Below the pieces are notes generated by a model, which was not told the DNA's origin, ran no database searches, and was given only the letters and a program-made list of their open reading frames with translations. This document shows, piece after piece, positions 1-5,081 of a stretch of 6,225 nt of DNA (position 1 is its first letter; the number at the start of each line of letters is the position of its first letter). The translations under genes and the position numbers were made by a program. The stretch covers positions 1 to 6,225 of the forward strand of contig DUKA01000114.1 of assembly GCA_013329615.1 (NCBI GenBank). The letters are read 5' to 3'. The DNA is from Candidatus Bathyarchaeota archaeon. Lineage in GTDB: Archaea > Thermoproteota > Bathyarchaeia > TCS64.

Positions 1-269
1 ACCTTGCCCTTCTGTATGACGGTGTGGTCGCCGCGGCCCTTGGCCTCGGTGATCTGTAGCCCGTCCTTGGTGACGACGCCCGCCGTGAACATCCCCTTCT
101 CCTTGATCTCCTTGCCTAGGAGTTCCTCGAGGACGTAGGCGTTCGTCGTGCTCGTGGCGACGATGATGGTTCCGTTCTCCTTGGCGAGCTGTACTATCGG
201 CATGTGGGCGATCGCCTTGGCGATCAGCCTCTTCCCCTCAGCGGGGGTGAGTACTACCTCTGCTAGCAA
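1..269 (-). CDS. Conserved archaeal protein of unknown function, N-terminal part (runs off the window)
   Basis: The open frame gives 89 residues before the window edge, so the C-terminal part is missing. I see no ATG or GTG in frame: the frame is closed upstream by a TAA in the promoter region. The best start is TTG at 269, because GGTGA (277-281) lies 7 nt upstream, the same spacing as at the redoxin gene. The protein begins MLAEVVLTPAEGKRLIAKAI. Near residues 36-53 it has a V-A-T-S-T-T-N-A-Y-V-x-E-E-L-L-G motif that I associate from memory with an uncharacterised family widespread in archaea, where a small-residue/TTNAYV loop is conserved. There is no signal peptide or membrane segment in the visible part, so a cytoplasmic protein is likely. 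I cannot assign a function. It has its own promoter and points away from the other genes, in the same direction as the upstream regulator gene. Confidence 0.72.
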   Translation of the reverse strand, partial: MLAEVVLTPAEGKRLIAKAIAHMPIVQLAKENGTIIVATSTTNAYVLEELLGKEIKEKGMFTAGVVTKDGLQITEAKGRGDHTVIQKGK

Positions 270-276
270 GTCAAAT

Positions 277-281
277 TCACC
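277..281 (-). promoter_or_regulatory. Shine-Dalgarno site deciding a TTG start
   Basis: The minus strand reads GGTGA followed by 7 nt and then TTG at 269. This matches the anti-Shine-Dalgarno end of archaeal 16S rRNA and selects TTG in a frame that offers no ATG or GTG. Confidence 0.6.
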
Positions 282-310
282 GGTTCTTATGGTAGCCTCG
301 GGGCGTTCTC

Positions 311-320
311 TTTAAAAACT
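311..320 (-). promoter_or_regulatory. Putative TATA box of the partial gene at 1-269
   Basis: The minus strand reads AGTTTTTAAA. A start about 26 nt downstream (near 289) would give a leader of about 20 nt that contains the GGTGA site. This is inferred from consensus and spacing. Confidence 0.5.
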
Positions 321-333
321 TAGCTAAAGTAGC

Positions 334-347
334 CCCGGAGCGCCGGG
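334..347. other. Small G+C-rich hairpin
   Basis: CCCGG (334-338) and CCGGG (343-347) pair perfectly around an AGCG loop. It sits just upstream of the TATA box of the gene at 1-269. No T-run follows closely in either direction, so it is not a standard intrinsic terminator. Its role is unknown and it may be chance in G+C-rich DNA. Confidence 0.35.
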
Positions 348-402
348 CCGTGTCCCACTGTTGCCCGCCTAATACATAATCCGAATAATAATATCACATA
401 AT

Positions 403-459
403 ATCCGGCGGCTTGCCGGGATCCGTGCCGTCGTTGAGGTAAACGGAAAACGGGGCACG
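403..459. other. Two adjacent inverted repeats in the gap between genes
   Basis: The first hairpin pairs CCGGC (405-409) with GCCGG (415-419) around a 5-nt loop. An alternative fold, with one bulge, pairs ATCC (403-406) with GGAT (419-422). The second pairs CGTGCC (424-429) with GGCACG (454-459) and, after a bulged G430, TCGTT (431-435) with AACGG (449-453, one G-T wobble), leaving a 13-nt loop. That makes about 11 pairs. The pair lies 60-115 nt beyond the stop of the minus-strand regulator gene, so it could stabilise or end that transcript or belong to a small RNA. No tRNA or known RNA family is recognisable. The rest of 270-519 holds only an A+T-rich stretch (371-402) and a weak CTGCA/TGCAG inverted repeat (480-502). 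Confidence 0.4.
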
Positions 460-519
460 TAGTGGGGGATGGATATTCACTGCATGCTGTAAAGTGTTGC
501 AGGTTGGGGGGTCGCGCCG

Positions 520-1317
520 TTATACTGCGCTCTGCTCCGCGAGTGCCTCTGCGAATATTTCGCCGAACTCGGTGAGGCTTATGACCTTCATCTTGCTCCC
601 CTTCTCGGCGTCGATGAGTCCCTTCATCTCGAGCTTCGTGACTATGCGGCTGAACTTGTTTCGGAGCGTTGAGCTCGCCGCCTTGTGGCCGAACCAGCGT
701 ATTATGTCGCTTATCGACTCGGCTTCGCCGCCGTTCTCGCGTAGGAGGACGAGTAGCTTCTTCTCGCGGTCCCACTCCTTCTCCTCGTGCTTCGAGTTGG
801 GCTCGAGGCGGTAGCCTGGGAGCTGTATCTCCTTTGGCTCCTTGCTGCTCTGGTTTCGGGCGTTTTCGAACCAGTTCTCGAACTGTGGGTCGCCTACTTT
901 GCCTGTTACGTACCACGCGGAGCGTTCTGGGGGTACGCTATAGACGCGCGCGTTCCTGAACATGAGGGCGACGGTGAGGCAGACGCCCTGTGAGATGTCG
1001 GTTGTGCTTGTGACGTCGATGAGAACTTCCTCGCCGGAGGCGCGTGCCTTGCTTACGACGCCGTAGATCGCCTTGAATGCGCTGCGGTGGTCCATTGGGT
1101 CGAAGCCCATGAGCTCGGGGTCGAGTATCTCTAGCTTATCGCGTAGCTCCTTGGCGTTCTTCTGACTCATGTAGCTGAATACCGCTGTCTCGTCGGTTGC
1201 CTTGGCGTTGCTGTAGAGGAGGAAGAGTTTGGTTATGCCGTGGTGTTTGCTCCAGTAGCGGATTCCGTCGAAGGGGCGGCGGAAGTGCGTGCCGACGAGG
1301 CAGACTATGATTGTCAT
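520..1317 (-). CDS. CARF-like domain / winged helix-turn-helix transcriptional regulator
   Basis: A 265-residue protein with two parts. Residues 1-135 look like the Rossmann-type CARF fold of Csa3- and HFX_2341-like archaeal regulators: a first strand MTIIVCLVGT, then FLLYSN at 32-37, and a strand plus loop LIDVTSTTD at 99-107 followed by a helix. In CARF proteins that loop usually reads T/S-G-G-T and helps bind cyclic oligoadenylate or related ligands; here it is T-S-T-T, so the ligand may differ. Residues about 183-260 look like a winged helix (LLVLLRENGG, SISDIIRWFG, TLRNKFSRIVTKLEMKGLI), which should bind DNA. I chose ATG at 1317. The longer frame, open to 1434, would translate the A+T-rich promoter into an implausible Ile/Tyr-rich leader, and the TATA box at 1371-1378 lies inside it. 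A GGGGA site precedes the ATG by about 6 nt. The gene is divergent from the nrdH-nrdD operon and is a candidate regulator of it or of itself. No cas gene or CRISPR array is nearby. Confidence 0.8.
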   Translation of the reverse strand: MTIIVCLVGTHFRRPFDGIRYWSKHHGITKLFLLYSNAKATDETAVFSYMSQKNAKELRDKLEILDPELMGFDPMDHRSAFKAIYGVVSKARASGEEVLIDVTSTTDISQGVCLTVALMFRNARVYSVPPERSAWYVTGKVGDPQFENWFENARNQSSKEPKEIQLPGYRLEPNSKHEEKEWDREKKLLVLLRENGGEAESISDIIRWFGHKAASSTLRNKFSRIVTKLEMKGLIDAEKGSKMKVISLTEFGEIFAEALAEQSAV

Positions 1318-1370
1318 ATTTGTCCCCGCTTTCTCCGCGTATTTACGGAATGTAACTGAGTATATCTGAA

Positions 1371-1378
1371 TATATAAA
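1371..1378 (-). promoter_or_regulatory. TATA box of the CARF-like regulator gene
   Basis: The minus strand reads TTTATATA. A start about 26 nt downstream falls near 1348 and gives a leader of about 30 nt before ATG 1317. It is the strongest TATA match in the window and argues against any start upstream of 1317. Confidence 0.65.
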
Positions 1379-1380
1379 CT

Positions 1381-1430
1381 ATTGTAGATATTTGAGATAA
1401 TAATGATATAATTACATATATTTGCGACAA
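1381..1430. repeat. Imperfect 20-bp direct repeat, 30-bp period, candidate operator
   Basis: Copy 1 is 1381-1400 and copy 2 is 1411-1430. The shared pattern is ATTnnAnATATTTGnGAnAA, with 15 of 20 positions identical. The 30-bp period is close to three turns of the DNA helix, so a protein would meet both copies on the same face. The copies lie directly upstream of the TATA box of the regulator gene and within the shared divergent region. A weaker related element, ATATCTGAA, occurs at 1362-1370, overlapping that promoter. The second copy contains a small inverted repeat, TTG-CGA-CAA. Binding by the CARF-like regulator is an inference. A+T-richness raises the chance of accidental similarity. Confidence 0.45.
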
Positions 1431-1505
1431 TCATATGTGTTGTGAGCGAAAAGCGATTATCACGAAGGATCGTTATTCGGAGTATTATGGTCGAGACGAT
1501 TACGT

Positions 1506-1513
1506 TCTTATAG
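1506..1513 (+). promoter_or_regulatory. Putative TATA box of the nrdH-nrdD operon
   Basis: TCTTATAG lies about 60 nt upstream of the redoxin start. A transcript starting about 26 nt downstream, near 1536, would have a leader of about 35 nt carrying the GGTGAT ribosome site. No better TATA candidate is visible on this strand close to the gene. Confidence 0.5.
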
Positions 1514-1557
1514 CGCGCGGGGTGAGCACAGTACCATCTAACCCAGTGTATTCCATC

Positions 1558-1563
1558 GGTGAT
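1558..1563 (+). promoter_or_regulatory. Shine-Dalgarno site selecting the redoxin start
   Basis: GGTGAT is followed by 7 nt and ATG at 1571. The upstream candidate starts GTG 1559 and ATG 1562 overlap this site itself and so are unlikely to be used. Confidence 0.7.
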
Positions 1564-1570
1564 GACGTGT

Positions 1571-1843
1571 ATGAGCGAAACAAACTCCGTGGCGAGGGTC
1601 TACTCCCTCCCTGACTGCAAGAAGTGTGAGGTTCTAAAGGCGTACATGAAGGAGAAGGGGATTCCATTCGAGGCGAAGTGGTTCGACACGGAGGCTCAGA
1701 CGGAGTTCGTCATGATGAACATGTTCGGCAACCCTCCGGTGCTCGTGTTGGGCGACCGAGTCGCGTCTGCGGAGGACATGTTCCCCGGTGGTGTGCTGAG
1801 TGAGGGCGCTGTGAGTGGTGTTTTGAATGCTAAAGAGGGGTAA
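1571..1843 (+). CDS. NrdH/glutaredoxin-like small redoxin
   Basis: A 90-residue thioredoxin-fold protein. The first strand is VARVYSLPDC, followed by the redox motif C16-K-K-C19, the helix EVLKAYMKEKGIPF, and the conserved cis-proline region GNPPVLVLGD (residues 53-62) ahead of the last strand. Size and order fit the glutaredoxin/NrdH group. Such proteins pass electrons as dithiols, and NrdH-type members reduce ribonucleotide reductase. The GGTGAT site fixes the start at ATG 1571. Its last 17 nt overlap the start of nrdD, so the two are translationally coupled and very likely work together: the redoxin would re-reduce the cysteine pair of NrdD after each turnover. Which reductase recharges the redoxin is not visible here. 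It could in principle serve other targets, but the gene overlap makes NrdD the main candidate. Confidence 0.9.
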   Translation: MSETNSVARVYSLPDCKKCEVLKAYMKEKGIPFEAKWFDTEAQTEFVMMNMFGNPPVLVLGDRVASAEDMFPGGVLSEGAVSGVLNAKEG

Positions 1844-4088
1844 GGATCTTCCGGTCGGCCAAACGAGCATGTCGCAGTTCTACAATGCCGAGCGGCTGTA
1901 CAGGGGTATGCCGATGGTGCGCACCACCGACGGCTACTTGGTGGAGTGGAACAAGGCAAGGATAGTCGACCAGCTTGTACGTGAGACAGAGCTGGCGGAG
2001 ACGATGTTCGGCATCTCGCCGCTCAGCCCGTTGAAAGCGGAGAAACTGAGCGCCGAGGTCGAGAGGCGTATCAAGCTCTTCAAGCCAAAGGTCGTCTCGG
2101 GTCCTATGGTTCGTGAGATCACGAACAACGTGCTCCTCGAGTGGAGTGAATCGGAGAAGATGCCCGAGCTCCAGATCTACAGGAATATCCTGACTCGTGT
2201 CGGTGTGCCTGTGATTGACGCGTATGAGATCGATACGGGCTCGGGTTTCGAGGCGAAGGAGAACGCTAACCTTCAGCCGAACCCTGAGACTGTCCACAAG
2301 AAGAAGGCGGACAGGCTTAGCAAGGAGCAGTATCTGCTTCTGATGGACCCGACTCTGGCGACGGCGCACCACCAGGGTGACATTCACATTCACACGCTGG
2401 AGTACTTCGGTAGCCGTCCATTCTGTCAGGATTGGGACCTGAGGTACTTCCTCTACTACGGCCTCATCCCCGACGGCTCGGGCTTCCGTAGTAGTGTCGC
2501 TGGTCCGGCGAAGCAGCCCGAGGTGGCCATTCTTCACAGTGTGAAGGTGTTGGCTGCGGGTCAGACGAACTTCAGCGGCGGGCAGGGCTTCATGTATTAC
2601 ACGATGTTCCTCGCCCCCTTCCTCCGCGGCTTGCCGTATGAGAAGGTGAAGCAGCTCGCGCAGATGATGTTCTACGAGTTGACTCAGACCTACGTCACCC
2701 GCGGCGGGCAGCTCGTATTCAGCAACATTCAGCTGCCGATGGGCGTGCCTGACATCTGGAAGAACGTCCCCGTCGTCATGAAGGGCAAGATCGGCCCTGA
2801 CACGTATGGCAGCTACGAGGACGAGGTTCAGATGTTCTTCCGCGCCATCACCGAGGTGGCGCTCGAGGGGGACTACTGGGGCAAGCCATTCAACTTCCCC
2901 AAGAACGAGAACTACGTCTCCCCAGAGTTCTTCAAGCCGGAGTACGACGACCTCTGGATGCTCGTCCACGAGTCGGTGGGCAAGTTCGGGGCGCCGTACT
3001 TCGATAACATGCTCCCGACGTACCGCGGCTACGGCAACGGCATCAGCTGCTACCAGTGCTGCGCGTACCAGTTCGCCAACACGCCGGAGACCGACCCCAA
3101 GTTCCACGAGAAGCTGAACTTCGATGAGGGGCAGCACTTCAGCATGGGGGGCTGGCAGGTCGTCAGCCTCAACATGCCTCGCATGGCGTACCGCGCGAAC
3201 GGCGACTACGATAAGCTGCTGGAGGCGGCGCAGGAGAATATGCGTATGGCAATCGACGTCTTCAAGGCGAAGCAGTTCTGGATGAAAAAGGCCCTCGCCA
3301 ACAACATGGTACCGTTCGCCACGCAGACCCCGAGGGACCCGCGCACGGGGAAGGTGGGGCCGCCGGCCGTCGACTTCAGCGAGCTGGTGAACGTCATTGG
3401 CGTAGTCGGAGTCAACGAGATGGTCCAGCACTTCACGGGTAAGCAGCTGCACGAGGACCCCGACTCCGTGAAGCTGGCGATCAGGCTCCTGCTGGACATG
3501 GAGAAGTACAGGAAGGGGCTGGAGATGAGGAACGGGTTCAAGGTGATGTTGGCTCGTACGCCCGCGGAGTCGACGGCGCAGACGTTCGCCGTCTCCGACC
3601 TCGTCTCGCCGGTGTACAAGAAGTTCGCCGTGGGCACGGTGAAGGGCGACATGGAGGGCTCCGCGGCTCTACTGAAGGGCAAGCGCGATCTGCCCGTCTA
3701 TTATAGCAACGGCACGCACACCTACGTCGGCGCGAAGATCCCGCTCGGGACGAAGATCGACATCGAGCACAAGTTCTTCCCGATACTGAGTGGAGGCAAC
3801 ATATTCCACGCGTGGCTGGGCGAGGCGTGCAGTGACCCAGAGGCGCTCTACAAGCTTACGCAACGCATCTGCAGGAACAGCCAGATCGGGTATTTCACTT
3901 ACACGAAGGACCTGACGGTGTGCAGCAAGTGCCAGCACACGACGACTGGCATGTTGAAGACGTGCCCGTCCTGTGGCTCTGATAACGTGCGTTGGTGGAG
4001 CAGGATCACGGGCTACTACACGGACGTGACGGGGTGGAACGAGGGCAAGCGCCAGGAACTCATGGACCGCTACCGCGTCACCATCTAA
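1827..4088 (+). CDS. nrdD: Anaerobic (class III) ribonucleoside-triphosphate reductase
   Basis: A 753-residue glycyl-radical enzyme that converts ribonucleoside triphosphates to deoxyribonucleotides in the cytoplasm. Residues about 30-120 form an ATP-cone (VRTTDGYLVEWNKARIVDQL), the allosteric on/off domain. The barrel begins at HHQGDIHIH (181-189) and carries C200, equivalent by position to the first-strand reductant cysteine of the family. The finger-loop region GNGISCYQCC offers C408, C411 and C412 as thiyl-radical and redox cysteines. YSNGTHTYVG and GGNIFHAWLGE are family blocks. A zinc site is formed by C699, C702, C713 and C716, and the glycyl radical is expected at G729 in SRITGYY, ahead of WNEGKR. 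The length is normal and no intein is present. ATG 1827 is preceded by GGTG at 1817-1820 and overlaps the redoxin gene; ATG 1869 and ATG 1908 are alternatives just before the ATP-cone. NrdD needs the radical-SAM activase NrdG, which is not encoded in the window. Confidence 0.97.
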   Translation: MLKRGKDLPVGQTSMSQFYNAERLYRGMPMVRTTDGYLVEWNKARIVDQLVRETELAETMFGISPLSPLKAEKLSAEVERRIKLFKPKVVSGPMVREITNNVLLEWSESEKMPELQIYRNILTRVGVPVIDAYEIDTGSGFEAKENANLQPNPETVHKKKADRLSKEQYLLLMDPTLATAHHQGDIHIHTLEYFGSRPFCQDWDLRYFLYYGLIPDGSGFRSSVAGPAKQPEVAILHSVKVLAAGQTNFSGGQGFMYYTMFLAPFLRGLPYEKVKQLAQMMFYELTQTYVTRGGQLVFSNIQLPMGVPDIWKNVPVVMKGKIGPDTYGSYEDEVQMFFRAITEVALEGDYWGKPFNFPKNENYVSPEFFKPEYDDLWMLVHESVGKFGAPYFDNMLPTYRGYGNGISCYQCCAYQFANTPETDPKFHEKLNFDEGQHFSMGGWQVVSLNMPRMAYRANGDYDKLLEAAQENMRMAIDVFKAKQFWMKKALANNMVPFATQTPRDPRTGKVGPPAVDFSELVNVIGVVGVNEMVQHFTGKQLHEDPDSVKLAIRLLLDMEKYRKGLEMRNGFKVMLARTPAESTAQTFAVSDLVSPVYKKFAVGTVKGDMEGSAALLKGKRDLPVYYSNGTHTYVGAKIPLGTKIDIEHKFFPILSGGNIFHAWLGEACSDPEALYKLTQRICRNSQIGYFTYTKDLTVCSKCQHTTTGMLKTCPSCGSDNVRWWSRITGYYTDVTGWNEGKRQELMDRYRVTI

Positions 4089-4103
4089 GTAATCCTAAAA
4101 GTC

Positions 4104-4109
4104 GAGGGT
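4104..4109 (+). promoter_or_regulatory. Ribosome binding site of the exonuclease-like gene
   Basis: GAGGGT lies 5 nt upstream of ATG 4115. It marks this ATG as the start; the longer frame open to 3992 only shadows the end of nrdD. No clear TATA box is visible in the 26-nt gap after nrdD, so read-through from the nrdD operon is likely. Confidence 0.5.
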
Positions 4110-4114
4110 TCTTT

Positions 4115-4660
4115 ATGAAAAATTATCAAGAAAAGGTAGATGTACCCTTCGATGGGACAATCATAGATATAGAATCAATTGGTAGTTTTAATAATTTATA
4201 CTCCGATAATGATAGTAGACTCTATAAAAATATTAAACCAACAATCTTTGGAAGTATAAATTCAAAAGAATTAAAAATTCTTTGTGCGGAAAATGAAGAA
4301 GAAATTAAACTATTAATAAAAAAAATCAATTTGGAACTACATGATTTAACTCGTCCAGTTTATGCTTTTAATACTCGTTTTGAAAGTAGTGTAATCTATC
4401 ATTCTTGCGGGCTTAAACTACCTATTGATAGAGAAATAAATATTCAAACAAAAGAGAAAAAAAAGTATGCCGTTCAAAATAATAATGTAGATAATCATAA
4501 TGATCCTTTTTTTGATGATGGATATAAGTGTCTTTTAGCTTGGCAACAAGGTGATCATGAGAATAGTATTAAACATAATAGAAGTTGTTTACTTAAGGAA
4601 AGAGACCTTCTCTTATTAAGAGGCAGTAGAAAACCTGATGAATTAGTATTTTTAGATTAA
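4115..4660 (+). CDS. Predicted RNase H-fold (DEDD-type) 3'-5' exonuclease-like protein
   Basis: A 181-residue protein. The first strand carries D18 and E20 in GTIIDIES, the Exo I type D-x-E metal site. AFNTRFE at 84-90 fits Exo II, with E90 where D is more usual. Near the C-terminus, IKHNRSCLLKERDLLLLRG (152-170) gives H154 and acidic E162/D164 as candidates for Exo III. This order matches the predicted exonuclease/YprB-like (RNase_H_2) group, which would cut DNA or RNA from the 3' end using two metal ions. The substrate is unknown. There is no signal peptide or membrane segment. The gene starts 26 nt after nrdD and is strikingly A+T-rich, with A/T-ending codons, AAA lysines and many Asn and Ile residues, unlike nrdD or the hydrolase downstream. 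This suggests recent transfer. The catalytic assignment of the last acidic residue is uncertain. Confidence 0.75.
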   Translation: MKNYQEKVDVPFDGTIIDIESIGSFNNLYSDNDSRLYKNIKPTIFGSINSKELKILCAENEEEIKLLIKKINLELHDLTRPVYAFNTRFESSVIYHSCGLKLPIDREINIQTKEKKKYAVQNNNVDNHNDPFFDDGYKCLLAWQQGDHENSIKHNRSCLLKERDLLLLRGSRKPDELVFLD

Positions 4661-4710
4661 AATAGCTCCCCTGTTTAGGATCCGAAAGATAATATTGAAA
4701 AAGGTCGCCC

Positions 4711-4756
4711 CGGAGAGCCAGCTCCGAGTACATCTTCTATAACCTTTATTTTTATT
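4711..4756 (+). terminator. Weak hairpin followed by a T-rich stretch, possible transcript end
   Basis: CGGAG (4711-4715) pairs with CTCCG (4722-4726) around a 6-nt loop. A T-rich stretch at 4744-4756 (TTTATTTTTATT) follows. Archaeal termination mainly needs T-rich tracts, so the exonuclease-like transcript may end here. The hairpin is short and too far from the T-tract for a bacterial-type terminator. Confidence 0.3.
4738..4742 (+). promoter_or_regulatory. Possible TATA element upstream of the small membrane ORF
   Basis: TATAA, within TTCTATAACC, would place a transcript start near 4766. That is just ahead of the hydrophobic frame that is open from 4775. This rests on consensus only, in A+T-rich DNA where such matches are common. 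Confidence 0.25.
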
Positions 4757-4759
4757 AGC

Positions 4760-5008
4760 GTGAAGAATAACTAGGCATCAGGGATCACCCAATTTTCCAT
4801 TTTTAAAAACGGTCTTACGTTTTCTCTTTGGCTTTGGTGGCACATATATCTTCATATTGTTTACAATTCTATCCTAGCTTTTATTCCTCTCATCAGTCCA
4901 ATCATAGACATGCCCCTGCGAATTGTTCTTCTCCTCAGTCTATCTTTCCTTGGATTAACTGGTGGCATTAAGTTGGCTGAAATTATCAGCGCACGTTATA
5001 ATCTCTAG
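4760..5008 (+). pseudogene. Possible remnant of a small membrane-protein gene
   Basis: The frame is open from 4775 to a TAG at 5006-5008. It encodes about 77 residues with two hydrophobic stretches, TFSLWLWWHIYLHIVYNSIL and IVLLLSLSFLGLTGGIKL, ending AEIISARYNL. That looks like a two-helix membrane protein. It lacks a normal start: the only in-frame ATG (4910) would remove the first helix and leave 32 residues. A GTG at 4760 is in frame but separated from the body by a TAG at 4772. ATT 4799 or ATC 4784 would be non-standard starts. The simplest reading is a decayed gene brought in with the A+T-rich island. A real gene with an unusual start, or chance translation of pyrimidine-rich DNA, remain possible. 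I recognise no family. Confidence 0.3.
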
Positions 5009-5051
5009 CCATTAAAAATGGAATTAGTTTTTCCTTTAGATTGGCGGGGAA

Positions 5052-5059
5052 TCTTATAA
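5052..5059 (+). promoter_or_regulatory. TATA box of the serine hydrolase gene, leaderless arrangement
   Basis: TCTTATAA is centred about 26 nt upstream of ATG 5082, the distance normally found between an archaeal TATA box and the transcript start. No GGTG-type site precedes the ATG. Both points suggest a leaderless mRNA. Confidence 0.6.
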
Positions 5060-5081
5060 CCCCCAACATCCAGATACGATC

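Noticed and set aside
320..916. Minus-strand frame of 198 codons overlapping the regulator gene
   Set aside because: Arg/Glu-rich shadow of the CARF-like regulator in another frame, extending into the hairpin region with no motif or start signal.
494..993. Plus-strand frames opposite the end of the regulator gene
   Set aside because: They oppose a gene with recognisable domains, and their translations are low-complexity with no ribosome site.
1318..1570. CRISPR array or leader near the CARF-like gene
   Set aside because: There are only two imperfect 20-bp copies with a 10-bp gap. No regular repeat-spacer pattern and no cas genes are present.
2806..3117. Plus-strand 103-codon frame inside nrdD
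   Set aside because: Ser/Thr/Arg-rich frame-shifted reading of the nrdD finger-loop region.
1830..3452. Very long minus-strand open frame (540 codons) opposite nrdD
   Set aside because: It lies fully antisense to an unmistakable nrdD. The translation is biased to Val, Leu, Arg and His with no family motif, as expected from the codon bias of the real gene.
3206..3938. Minus-strand frames opposite the 3' part of nrdD
   Set aside because: Antisense shadows without motifs or promoter.
3992..4114. N-terminal extension of the exonuclease-like frame into nrdD
   Set aside because: It translates the end of nrdD in another frame. The composition change and the GAGGGT site support ATG 4115.
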